DNA of 64,000 nucleotides from positions 2,342,501-2,406,500 of the forward strand of contig JACJYK010000001.1 of the NCBI GenBank assembly GCA_020636135.1. Reading direction: 5' to 3'. How positions within the stretch are numbered: the stretch's first letter is position 1; each line of letters opens with the position of its first letter. This stretch comes from Lewinellaceae bacterium. GTDB lineage: Bacteria; Bacteroidota; Bacteroidia; Chitinophagales; Saprospiraceae. Both the position numbers and the translations under genes were made by a program. Of the stretch, positions 26,910 through 34,878 are shown in pieces. The notes under the pieces were generated by a model. It was given only the letters and a program-made list of their open reading frames with translations. It did no database searches and was not told the DNA's origin.

Positions 26910-26952
26910 AAACACAGCTCATCCAATTTTTTTCTTCCTTTAAAAAAGTACG

Positions 26953-28071
26953 ATGCGCATCCGTTCGCTAGCAGCAGTTGCTGACGGAAATGGAGGCTTC
27001 TCATTGGAGGAGACCTTGCTTGCAACACCTCAGGAGGATGAGATTCTGGTTCGCATCAAGGCTGCCGGTATTTGCCATACGGACTACGATTCACTGCGGT
27101 GGGGTAAACCCATTATCATGGGACATGAAGGTGCCGGTATCATTGAAGCCACCGGGAATCAGGTTGCTGATTTGCGTCCGGGTGATCGAGTGGTATTAAA
27201 CTGGGCTACACCCTGTATGCAATGCTTTCAGTGTACTCGGGGAAACCAGCATCTCTGTGAGGTCAATTCACCGGTTATCGCCGGTGGCAACGGTTATACA
27301 CCCGGGCACGCACACCTGGATGGCACCCATTGGCGTGGGCAACCCATCGAACGCTCGTTTAACCTGGGAACACTATCAGAATTTGCCCTGATCAAATCTT
27401 CTGCTGCGGTACCCATAGCCTCCGATCAGCTTGCATTTCCATCCGCAGCGATCATCGGCTGTGGTGTGATGACCGGATACGGTTCGGTGGTCCATGCAGC
27501 TAAATTGACTCCCGGCAGCAGCGCAGTCGTACTCGGATGCGGAGGTGTGGGCCTGAATGTCATCCAGGGTTGTCGCATTAGGCAGGCTGCTAAAATAATT
27601 GCCATCGATACCAACGGAAACCGGTTGGCACTGGCACGTCAATTTGGTGCAACCCATACCCTACTGGCTGATTCTCGTGATACTGGCCTCAGCCAGGCTG
27701 CTAAAGCAGTGAAGTCCCTCACCGATGGACGCGGGGCGGACTTTGCCTTTGAGGCAACCGCCAGACCAGAACTGGGTGCCGCCCCTCTGGCCATGATCCG
27801 AAATGGCGGTACCGCCATCCAGGTAAGCGGAATTGAACAGGAGATCACCTTTGACATGAACTTATTTGAGTGGGATAAGACCTACCTCAACCCGCTCTAC
27901 GGACAATGTCAACCTCAGGTGGACTTCCCTGACATTATCCGGCTGCATCAGCAAGGAACCTTGCTGCTTGATGAATTGGTCACCCAAACCTACCCCCTGG
28001 ATGAATTACAACACGCATTCAATGATATGCTGGCCGGCAAAAATGCCAAAGGAGTAATAGTATTTTCATGA
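26953..28071 (+). CDS. Zinc-dependent alcohol dehydrogenase
   Basis: This 372-residue protein is a medium-chain dehydrogenase of the class III type. 'AGICHTDYDSLRWG' holds the catalytic zinc Cys, followed by 'IMGHEGAGII' (zinc His/Glu). The structural zinc lobe is 'CMQCFQCTRGNQHLC' with four cysteines, and the NAD site is 'VVLGCGGVGLNVIQG'. The structure resembles formaldehyde or aryl-alcohol dehydrogenases; the substrate is unknown. Its stop overlaps the esterase start by 4 bp, so the two are coupled. Being beside a sulfatase suggests sugar-alcohol oxidation, which is inferred. Confidence 0.9.
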   Translation: MRIRSLAAVADGNGGFSLEETLLATPQEDEILVRIKAAGICHTDYDSLRWGKPIIMGHEGAGIIEATGNQVADLRPGDRVVLNWATPCMQCFQCTRGNQHLCEVNSPVIAGGNGYTPGHAHLDGTHWRGQPIERSFNLGTLSEFALIKSSAAVPIASDQLAFPSAAIIGCGVMTGYGSVVHAAKLTPGSSAVVLGCGGVGLNVIQGCRIRQAAKIIAIDTNGNRLALARQFGATHTLLADSRDTGLSQAAKAVKSLTDGRGADFAFEATARPELGAAPLAMIRNGGTAIQVSGIEQEITFDMNLFEWDKTYLNPLYGQCQPQVDFPDIIRLHQQGTLLLDELVTQTYPLDELQHAFNDMLAGKNAKGVIVFS

Positions 28072-28868
28072 GCCATTTTCACACCATAGAAGTGTCTGAT
28101 CCACGTTATACATCCGATGGATTGCATTTCATTACAGTCAAGAGTAAGGCTTTAAAGGGGCGCGGTGATGTATTGGCATATATGCCGGATAACCCGGCAG
28201 GCAAAACGTTACCCATTGTCGTATTGCTTCATGGAGTTTATGGAAGTTCCTGGGCCTGGGCGTTAAAGGGTGCTGCACACCGGACCGCTGCACATCTTAT
28301 CCGTGAAAATCGGATACCACCAATGATCCTGGCCATGCCCAGCGATGGTCTGCGAGGTGACGGCACGGGTTATGTAAAAGCAGCAGATGCTGACTTTGAA
28401 CACTGGATACTGGATGTTCCGGAAATTATCCATGAGGTATTCACCGAAGCAAGCATAGATAAGATCAAGTTTATCTGTGGCTTATCGATGGGTGGATACG
28501 GGGCACTACGTCTGGGAGCCAAATACCCGGAACAATATTCCGGCATCAGCGCTCATTCATCGGTTACCAAACCTGAAGAGATGGCATCATTTCTGGAAGA
28601 ACCACTGGCATCGGTATTCATTGAATCGAAGGATGAATACAGCATAACCTATTGGATGCAGAAGCACCGTCATTTACTTCCTCCTATCCGGTTTGATTGC
28701 GGACTTGAGGATTCCCTTTTATCAGCTAACCGGAAGTTGCATCAGGCTTTGCATGACCTGGGTATCAGGCACCATTATGAGGAGTTCGCCGGTGGGCATG
28801 AATGGTCATACTGGGAGTCTCACCTGACCGAAAGCCTATTGTTTTTTGGCTCTTTAATTAATGGATGA
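28068..28868 (+). CDS. Esterase (alpha/beta hydrolase, esterase D-like)
   Basis: The protein has 266 residues and no signal peptide. 'TLPIVVLLHGVYGSSWAW' holds the oxyanion HG motif, 'FICGLSMGGYGALRLG' the G-x-S-x-G nucleophile, 'RFDCGLEDSLL' a candidate Asp, and 'FAGGHEWSYWESHL' the catalytic His. This is the pattern of esterase D / CE1-like enzymes that remove acyl groups from sugars. It overlaps the ADH gene by 4 bp and the convergent sulfatase gene by 11 bp at its 3' end. Confidence 0.88.
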   Translation: MSHFHTIEVSDPRYTSDGLHFITVKSKALKGRGDVLAYMPDNPAGKTLPIVVLLHGVYGSSWAWALKGAAHRTAAHLIRENRIPPMILAMPSDGLRGDGTGYVKAADADFEHWILDVPEIIHEVFTEASIDKIKFICGLSMGGYGALRLGAKYPEQYSGISAHSSVTKPEEMASFLEEPLASVFIESKDEYSITYWMQKHRHLLPPIRFDCGLEDSLLSANRKLHQALHDLGIRHHYEEFAGGHEWSYWESHLTESLLFFGSLING

Positions 28869-30339
28869 GCCAGGATTCCGGTGAATCAGGAAGGTTTAAT
28901 GTGTCACTCATTTCAACCTGTAATTGCTTGAGTTCCGACCACATTTTAATCACCTGTTCACGATAAGTTTCAGATTCAGCCAGATTGTTCATTTCATAAG
29001 GATCTGCCCCAAGATCATAAAGGAGGATGCGTGGCACCTGAGGAAAGACCATCAGTTTAAATCCCTCTTTGCGGATCATACGCTGAAGATCCATGTAAGC
29101 TCCATACACGCCATCTTCCAGAACAGATCCTGACTCCTGATTCATGTCATTCATCAGTGACTTGAATTCTACATAGCCCGGAATTTCCATACCCGCTATT
29201 TGTAATGCGGTAGGCATAATATCCTGTAAATAGACATCGGTATTTATCTGATTTCCAGGAGGTATGCCAGGACCAGCCATGGCCAGTGGTACTCGTATGC
29301 TGTGGTCATATAGATTTTGCTTTCCCAGCAACCCATGACTTCCGATGGCCAGGCCGTGGTCTGCGGTCAGGAATACGTAGGTATTCTCAGTCATCCCATG
29401 CTCGTCCAGGGCTGTGAGGATTTTGCCAATCTGATCATCCAGGTGCGTGATCAGAGCATAATATTCCTGCCGGTGTTTCTGAATTGCATACGCAGTGCGG
29501 GGAAACGGAGCCAGCGCTTCATCGCGTAAGTCGCGCCCGGCGCCTATTTTTTCTTTCTCCGGATATTCTGGTAGAAAATTAGGTGGTAAAGGAATCTCGT
29601 CCACCGGATATCGGTCCAGGTATGCCTGCGGAGACTGGCGGGGATCGTGGGGTGCATTGAATGCGGCGTAAATGAAAAATGGACGGTCGCTGTTGGCTGC
29701 CATTTGCAGATAATCCAGAACATCATCCTTTGCCACTTCACTCCAATGCTTTCCCCCGGACCAATATCCGCCCCAGGTCGTGTCCGTAGGCAACCAACTC
29801 GAGTCCCGGGGGCTTAATGGCCTATTGTAACCAGGTGGCATTTGATCGTTTCCTTTATTCGGCCATTGATCAGGGGGCATCCCAGGTCTGACATGCCGGG
29901 CAACATCAAATACCCGGTCTGCCGGAGCATCGACATGCCATTTACCGGTCATATAGGTGTCATAACCAGCATGTTTCATCAGCCTTCCCCAGGTCATCTC
30001 AAGAGCAAGGCTGTCCTGAGCTATCCATTGTTCCCGGAATTGGTTGGCGTGCCAGATCGATCTGCCGGATATGATCATGGCCCTTGAAGCTGTACAGATG
30101 GCTCCATTCCAGCCACCCATGTTATAGGCATGCGTAAAGAGGGTTCCGCGTTGGATAAGGCGGTCCATATTGGGTGTTTGCACTATTGGATTACCTAATG
30201 CATGTACTGCCTCGTACGTTTGATCATCAGTAAAAAGCAATAAAATATTTGGCTTCTTATTATCATGACCGGTAGGTTTCACGCAATTGAGAAGGAGAAA
30301 CGGACAAAACAATAAAATCCACAGCTGTCGGACACGCAT
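28858..30339 (-). CDS. Sulfatase lipoprotein (choline/iduronate-sulfatase-like)
   Basis: The protein has 493 residues. A lipoprotein leader ends at Cys19 ('CPFLLLNCVKP'). 'PNILLLFTDDQTYEAVHALG' is the metal-binding start; 'CTASRAMIISGR' gives Cys82 as the formylglycine site (C-x-A-S-R). 'VFLTADHGLAIGSHGLLGKQ' continues the metal site. It differs clearly from the other two sulfatases in this window, so it probably handles a different sulfated linkage. It is convergent with the esterase and is followed, in its own direction, by no close gene. Confidence 0.92.
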   Translation of the reverse strand: MRVRQLWILLFCPFLLLNCVKPTGHDNKKPNILLLFTDDQTYEAVHALGNPIVQTPNMDRLIQRGTLFTHAYNMGGWNGAICTASRAMIISGRSIWHANQFREQWIAQDSLALEMTWGRLMKHAGYDTYMTGKWHVDAPADRVFDVARHVRPGMPPDQWPNKGNDQMPPGYNRPLSPRDSSWLPTDTTWGGYWSGGKHWSEVAKDDVLDYLQMAANSDRPFFIYAAFNAPHDPRQSPQAYLDRYPVDEIPLPPNFLPEYPEKEKIGAGRDLRDEALAPFPRTAYAIQKHRQEYYALITHLDDQIGKILTALDEHGMTENTYVFLTADHGLAIGSHGLLGKQNLYDHSIRVPLAMAGPGIPPGNQINTDVYLQDIMPTALQIAGMEIPGYVEFKSLMNDMNQESGSVLEDGVYGAYMDLQRMIRKEGFKLMVFPQVPRILLYDLGADPYEMNNLAESETYREQVIKMWSELKQLQVEMSDTLNLPDSPESWLIH

Positions 30340-30411
30340 GGTAAAAACATTTGACTCAAGTTATCTAAAATATCTCAAGCCGGTCTTTCCGGTAACAGCC
30401 ATTTGGGATAG

Positions 30412-31425
30412 TCAGTCATTTTGCACGACCATGGCTTTAATGACGCCTGCGTCCGGGTCAAGCCAATCGGCAAAGGTATCGACGACCTGCTCAAATGGCA
30501 CTTGATGGGAAATGTATTTACTGGCCGGAAACCTACCGGATTTTAAATAGGCAATTACTTTTTCAAAATCTAGCCAGTTGGCATTCCTGCTGCACAATAA
30601 GGTGGTCTCTTTGGCATGAATGGCTGGGTGACTAAAGCAGAGCTCGCCTTTGGATAATCCCACCAAAACATAACGACCTCCGTGGGCCATATACTCGATA
30701 CCTTTCTCCAAAGCAGGTTTATAGCCGGTAGCGTCGAATACAGCGGTCGCCAGATCACCTCCTGTCTGTTCTTCGATAAATGCAATGGCTCCTTCAGCTG
30801 GAACGGTCAGAACCCCAAAGGCCTCTTTTGCAAAATTCAAACGGCTTTCCACAACGTCGACTCCAATTACCTTACAGCCGGCATGTAGCGCTTGGGCAAT
30901 GATACCTAATCCGATAGGTCCGCAACCGACGACCACAATCCATTCGCCCGGTTGAACATTTGCTCTGGATAAGGCATGGGCTCCTATAGCCAGTGGTTCA
31001 ATGAGCGCAATCTCTTCGAACTCAAGCCCGTCTATTTGACGAACATGTGCAGCGTCTACCACGATCTTTTCCTTCATTCCGCCATCAGAATGTACGCCAA
31101 AAACATTCAACTTCTGACAACAATTTGGCTGGCCATTCCGGCATGCTATGCATTTGCCGCAGTTGAAATAAGGGAGAATAACTGCTTTGTCACCGCTTTT
31201 GAGGTGATCAACTCCTATTCCGGCCTCAAGGACCACGGCTCCTAATTCGTGGCCTAAAATGCGCGGATAAGTAAAATAAGCCTGATTGCCGGCAAAGGCA
31301 TGGAGATCGGTCCCACATATGCCGATGGCTTTGATTTGCAACAATACTTGTCCTGGCCCAGGAATAGATTCGGGTATTTCGATCTTTTCAAGTCGTCCGG
31401 GTTCCTGACAGATGATGGCTTGCAT
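30412..31425 (-). CDS. Zinc-binding alcohol/sorbitol-type dehydrogenase
   Basis: The protein has 337 residues and the medium-chain dehydrogenase layout: 'GICGTDLHAFAG' (catalytic zinc Cys), 'ILGHELGAVV' (His/Glu), a structural zinc lobe 'CGKCIACRNGQPNCC', and the NAD site 'VVVGCGPIGLGIIAQ'. Such enzymes oxidise polyols or sugar acids such as galactonate or galactitol phosphate. It lies between a sulfatase and a GH53 endo-galactanase on the same strand, so galactose-derived material is plausible but not proven. Confidence 0.9.
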   Translation of the reverse strand: MQAIICQEPGRLEKIEIPESIPGPGQVLLQIKAIGICGTDLHAFAGNQAYFTYPRILGHELGAVVLEAGIGVDHLKSGDKAVILPYFNCGKCIACRNGQPNCCQKLNVFGVHSDGGMKEKIVVDAAHVRQIDGLEFEEIALIEPLAIGAHALSRANVQPGEWIVVVGCGPIGLGIIAQALHAGCKVIGVDVVESRLNFAKEAFGVLTVPAEGAIAFIEEQTGGDLATAVFDATGYKPALEKGIEYMAHGGRYVLVGLSKGELCFSHPAIHAKETTLLCSRNANWLDFEKVIAYLKSGRFPASKYISHQVPFEQVVDTFADWLDPDAGVIKAMVVQND

Positions 31426-31474
31426 GACCTTGTGATTTTGATGTCCTGAAGGTAATGATTAAACGCACCGCTAC

Positions 31475-31503
31475 ATTCAACACTCAGCATTCAACATTCA
31501 ACA
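31475..31503. repeat. Short ATTCAACA repeats
   Basis: The octamer ATTCAACA occurs at 31475-31482, 31489-31496 and 31496-31503, between the dehydrogenase start and the GH53 stop. The last two overlap, giving a 7-bp period. It looks like a small slippage-derived repeat and not a structured array. Confidence 0.6.
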
Positions 31504-31508
31504 TTTCT

Positions 31509-32561
31509 TTAGTGTTTTGCCCACTTGTCGAATACCTTGATGACCGGCAAGACATTACCATCTTCATCAAAAAAATCACGGGCTCCTATCGGGCCAGAAG
31601 CCGCAGGCTCCCACCAGAAGATGCCTTGTCCCAGATGGTCAGGTGCCCGGAGAACTTCCTCATGAACCGCTGCTAAAAAGTCCCGTTGCCCTTCCGGTGT
31701 CTCCGGGAACGGACCGGGATGTTCCTTGTATTCGGCCGGCAGAGAGCAGTAGGCAACTTCTACCATCCAGATGGGTTTATGATAGGTCGTAGCCATGAAG
31801 TAGAGGTTATCGCGCAAATCGAGCAGGCTGCCGTGCCACCAGGGATAATACGACTGACCGATCACATCGAAATCAATTCCATAAGATAGGAATTTGTCAA
31901 AAAACCATTTGGTCCGAGCCACATCCCCACCCCGGTCAATATGGATCATGATCCGGGGACATGGCATATTGGCGCAACTGGCGTGCACCCCATTGATTCC
32001 CGCTTGAGTGAGCGCTGCAAACTGGTCCCAATTTTCCGGCAGTTTTCCCATGGGCCACATCATACCATTGATCACCTCATTGCCGATTTGCACCATGTCC
32101 GGGAACACCCCTGCATCCCGAAAAGCGATCATGGTCCGTCGCGTATAATCATATACCGAATCGACCAATACCTCAAAGTTTAATCCTTCCCAGGCTTTGG
32201 GCAGATATTGTTTGCCCGGATCTGCCCAGGTATCGGAATAATGGTAATCCAGCAGGAATTTCATGCCTTTCTCCCTGGCAGCCTGTGCCAATGCGATGGT
32301 ATACGCCAGATTGTTGGGTAACCGGTCAGGGGTATGGAATAGCCGCAAACGGATCCAGTTATACCCATGATCGGCAAAGATGTCCAAACCGGATTTGGGT
32401 TTTCCATCCTCTTTGAATTGATAACCCTGGTCTTCGATGCTTTTCAGGAAGGAAAGATCAGCGCCAATGGCGTAGGACTGAGCTGAAATTCCGGTTGAAC
32501 AAAGTAATAAACCTAAAAGTGCACCTGTCAATATCATTTTAGCCTTTTGCATTTGCTTCAT
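31509..32561 (-). CDS. GH53 arabinogalactan endo-beta-1,4-galactanase
   Basis: The protein has about 350 residues. The signal peptide is about residues 1-27 ('MILTGALLGLLLCSTGISAQ'). The GH53 barrel shows 'AIGADLSFLKSIEDQGYQF', 'GYNWIRLRLFHTPD', 'GMKFLLDYHYSDTWADPGKQ', the acid/base Glu in 'MVQIGNEVINGMMWPMG' and the nucleophile Glu in 'KPIWMVEVAYCSLP'. Family members cut beta-1,4-galactan, the side chain of type I arabinogalactan. I chose 32561 because it begins at the leader; the frame up to 32606 adds charged residues. It is secreted, so it acts upstream of uptake. Confidence 0.9.
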   Translation of the reverse strand: MKQMQKAKMILTGALLGLLLCSTGISAQSYAIGADLSFLKSIEDQGYQFKEDGKPKSGLDIFADHGYNWIRLRLFHTPDRLPNNLAYTIALAQAAREKGMKFLLDYHYSDTWADPGKQYLPKAWEGLNFEVLVDSVYDYTRRTMIAFRDAGVFPDMVQIGNEVINGMMWPMGKLPENWDQFAALTQAGINGVHASCANMPCPRIMIHIDRGGDVARTKWFFDKFLSYGIDFDVIGQSYYPWWHGSLLDLRDNLYFMATTYHKPIWMVEVAYCSLPAEYKEHPGPFPETPEGQRDFLAAVHEEVLRAPDHLGQGIFWWEPAASGPIGARDFFDEDGNVLPVIKVFDKWAKH

Positions 32562-32602
32562 TTTAATCTTGATATAATTATCAAAGTCCTTTATCATCGT
32601 GT

Positions 32603-32874
32603 TCATTCGTGTTGAATGAAATCAATAGCGTTCTTCATTTTTTCCTGTGTCCTAAGTATACCTGCCGGTTGTTCCCTGGTTGCCTGCCTCCATGCGTGGA
32701 TGTATTCCAAAGCCTCCGCCAGATAGAATTCTTCCAGCGTTTCATAAAAAACAACATTGAATCCAGGCCGCTTCAGGTCGATCAGGTCCGCTTCGGTCAG
32801 TTTGGCTGCCTCATTCAGGAGATCATCATCCAGGCCCACCAATCCTTTGCTAGTAAACTTTGTTTACGAGCCAT
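32603..32874 (-). pseudogene. Frameshifted, truncated 5' remnant of a glucosamine-6-P isomerase-like gene
   Basis: An ATG at 32874 (minus) opens 'MARKQSLLAKDWWAWMM', which stops 20 codons on. If one C is restored near 32835 (GCCTGG read as GCCCTGG), the frame becomes 'AKDWWALDDDLLNEAAKL' and runs on as 'EADLIDLKRPGFNVVFYETL' and 'ALEYIHAWRQATREQPAGI'. That sequence resembles the N terminus of a NagB-like 'glucosamine-6-phosphate isomerase' family of Bacteroidota, where the next residues would be a conserved Cys-Gly-Pro block. Here they are replaced by an unrelated 18-residue tail ending at 32603. So the gene has one frameshift and has lost most of its 3' part. The family name is from memory and is the weaker claim; the frameshift is seen directly. 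Confidence 0.6.
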
Positions 32875-33336
32875 TTCTTCAGTTATTCCACCATGCGTTT
32901 CAACCCAAATTAAGGACTGTCCAAGTTATCAATTTCATTTTACAGGTCATAACCAGAAGGTTTAATTTCAATGGCTAATGTGTAGTGTCACCCGTCCATG
33001 GACTGGCACCTTTACAGCAAAAACAAATGCAAACAATATCAGTCTAAATTATTGAATATCAATTATCTAGGCCAATACACCTATTAGGTAATATATACAA
33101 TGTTCTTTTACCATTTACAACTAAGAAACTAAGTATTACATTGCACCTTATTCCCATGGGGCGGGACTACCAGATCTGGAGAGCGCAAGACATATACCAT
33201 CCAAATTGATTTCTAATAGGTAAAGAGTAAGGATAACGAGTTAAGTTCATTTCACGTGGTTGCTCCAATAGGAACAAAAAATGTTAAAAAAGAGCATCAT
33301 TTTAAGTCTTGACCTAATTGATCTTTAACGATTTTT
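32875..33336. other. Intergenic region upstream of the glycosyltransferase cluster
   Basis: This stretch of about 460 bp has no convincing gene and is A+T-rich toward its right half. It separates the gene remnant from the methyltransferase-GT cluster and probably carries that cluster's promoter. No insertion-sequence ends or direct repeats were recognised. Confidence 0.5.
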
Positions 33337-33948
33337 ATGAACCAATTACAATTCAAGGAATTATGCAAGGACAGGTCCAGGATAGTACTCGATCTGGGCT
33401 GCGGCAACATAAAGAAACCTGGTATGATTGGCATTGATATCGTAAATACCAGCGCAACTGATATTGTCGCAGATATTGAGAAGGGATTACCATTTGTACC
33501 TGATCAATCAGTTGATGAAATATACTCCAGCCATTTTATGGAGCACTTAGAGGACATAAATCCGCTTTTGGCAGATGTTCATCGCATACTTAAACCGGAT
33601 GGGTTCTATGAATTCACAGTCCCTCATTTCTCAAATCCATATTTTTATTCAGACCCTACTCATAAACGCTTCTTCGGGTTGTATACCATGGAATATTACA
33701 CACCAGACCGACTCCAGGTATTAAAAAGAAAAGTGCCAGATTTTTATACGGACTTTAAATTCAGAACAGTATTTCGATATCTAAAATTTTATCATCCCAA
33801 TAATAAAATAATCAGTGGAATCAAGAAGAGACTACTTTCCAGCTATTTTAACTCCAATATCAGAAGGCAGGAATTATACGAAGGATTATTCACAAATATC
33901 TTCTCAGCCATGGAAATAACCTATCGTATCCAGGTAGTAAAACCATAA
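33337..33948 (+). CDS. Class I SAM-dependent methyltransferase
   Basis: The protein has 203 residues. The SAM loop is 'IVLDLGCGNIKKPGMIGIDI' (about residues 17-36), followed by 'ATDIVADIEKGLPFVPDQSV' and 'EIYSSHFMEHLEDINPLLAD', the usual post-motif order, and 'VHRILKPDGFYEFTVPHF'. The substrate is unknown. Two glycosyltransferase genes follow, so it probably methylates a sugar or lipid-linked glycan. Base composition is A+T-richer than in the flanking catabolic genes. Confidence 0.88.
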   Translation: MNQLQFKELCKDRSRIVLDLGCGNIKKPGMIGIDIVNTSATDIVADIEKGLPFVPDQSVDEIYSSHFMEHLEDINPLLADVHRILKPDGFYEFTVPHFSNPYFYSDPTHKRFFGLYTMEYYTPDRLQVLKRKVPDFYTDFKFRTVFRYLKFYHPNNKIISGIKKRLLSSYFNSNIRRQELYEGLFTNIFSAMEITYRIQVVKP

Positions 33949-34002
33949 TGGTAACCCTATTTTAATTTTGACTTTTCAAAGAACACCCAATTGAACCCAA
34001 AT

Positions 34003-34878
34003 ATGAACACTGGCTTAAGCATCATCATCGTGAATTTCAATTCCGGTTATTTACTCAAAAGGTGCTGCCAATCAGTAAAGAACCACCTGAGCTATCCCCA
34101 TGAGATAATAATCGTTGACAACCACTCCTCGGATCACTCCGTTGAAGAGATAGAAAAACTCAACCTGGAAAACATTAAAGTAATTAAGAATCAATCAAAC
34201 CTTGGATTTTCCAGAGCCAACAATCTTGGCATTTCACTCTCAAACTCAGATATCATATTATTTCTCAACCCCGATGCATACTTTGATGAAGATTCGGGAA
34301 TGTACCTGAATATATGGCTGCAAGAACAATTCAAATCAAATTGTCTGTATTCCGCTATTCTCATTGACGGGAAAAATAAAAAAATACAAAAAACGAAGCA
34401 CGAAATTCCAACAATAGGCAACTTAATTAACAAGTTAACCCGCAGAAAAGTAATTTATTGGTATACCGGAGCATTTGTGCTTGCTTCTTCTAAAATAGTA
34501 CACCAATTAAACGGCTGGAGCGAAGATTACTTTCTGTACGGAGAAGACCTTGATCTGTTTTACAGAGCACACCAGGCAGGAATTGAAGTCAGCCAGATTC
34601 AATGTGCAATCACACACATAGGCAATGAAATTGGCAAGAACTTCATCACACAGAAAGAGAAAATGAGCATTGGGCACTATACAAATTATCTCTTTTATAA
34701 AAAGAACAAAAGGATATTGGATTATTATTTATTCCCGATTTACCTATTCCTGGTGAACTTAATCAAGGGAAACAAACATGGTTTTATGCTATTCAGCTCT
34801 TTCATTAATTACAACCTCCATAGACAAACCAACGAAAGCAAAGTGATTGCAATTTACGATCGGTTAAAAAAACTGTAA
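34003..34878 (+). CDS. GT2 family glycosyltransferase
   Basis: The protein has about 291 residues. The GT-A fold begins 'LSIIIVNFNSGYLLKRC', continues 'IIIVDNHSSDHSVEEI' and 'NLGFSRANNLGISLSNSDII', and reaches the metal motif in 'LFLNPDAYFDE'. 'WYTGAFVLAS' and 'YFLYGEDLDLFYRAHQAG' match rhamnosyltransferase-like GT2 enzymes. The start at 34003 begins the first strand. It overlaps the next gene by 1 bp (TAATG). Together with GT4 and the methyltransferase it probably builds a surface polysaccharide or glycolipid. Confidence 0.88.
   Translation: MNTGLSIIIVNFNSGYLLKRCCQSVKNHLSYPHEIIIVDNHSSDHSVEEIEKLNLENIKVIKNQSNLGFSRANNLGISLSNSDIILFLNPDAYFDEDSGMYLNIWLQEQFKSNCLYSAILIDGKNKKIQKTKHEIPTIGNLINKLTRRKVIYWYTGAFVLASSKIVHQLNGWSEDYFLYGEDLDLFYRAHQAGIEVSQIQCAITHIGNEIGKNFITQKEKMSIGHYTNYLFYKKNKRILDYYLFPIYLFLVNLIKGNKHGFMLFSSFINYNLHRQTNESKVIAIYDRLKKL

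Noticed and set aside
31475..31503. CRISPR-like repeat array
   Set aside because: Repeats are 8 bp and overlap, with no spacers or cas genes. It is a small slippage repeat.
32603..32842. Intact 79-residue small gene
   Set aside because: It lacks an ATG start, its sequence begins mid-motif, and adding one base joins it to an upstream ATG frame. A frameshifted remnant explains it better.
32853..32867. Perfect palindrome GTAAAC-TTT-GTTTAC that looks like an operator
   Set aside because: It lies inside the first codons of the truncated isomerase-like gene (encoding the Arg-Lys-Gln-Ser-Leu stretch), so it is more simply coding sequence.
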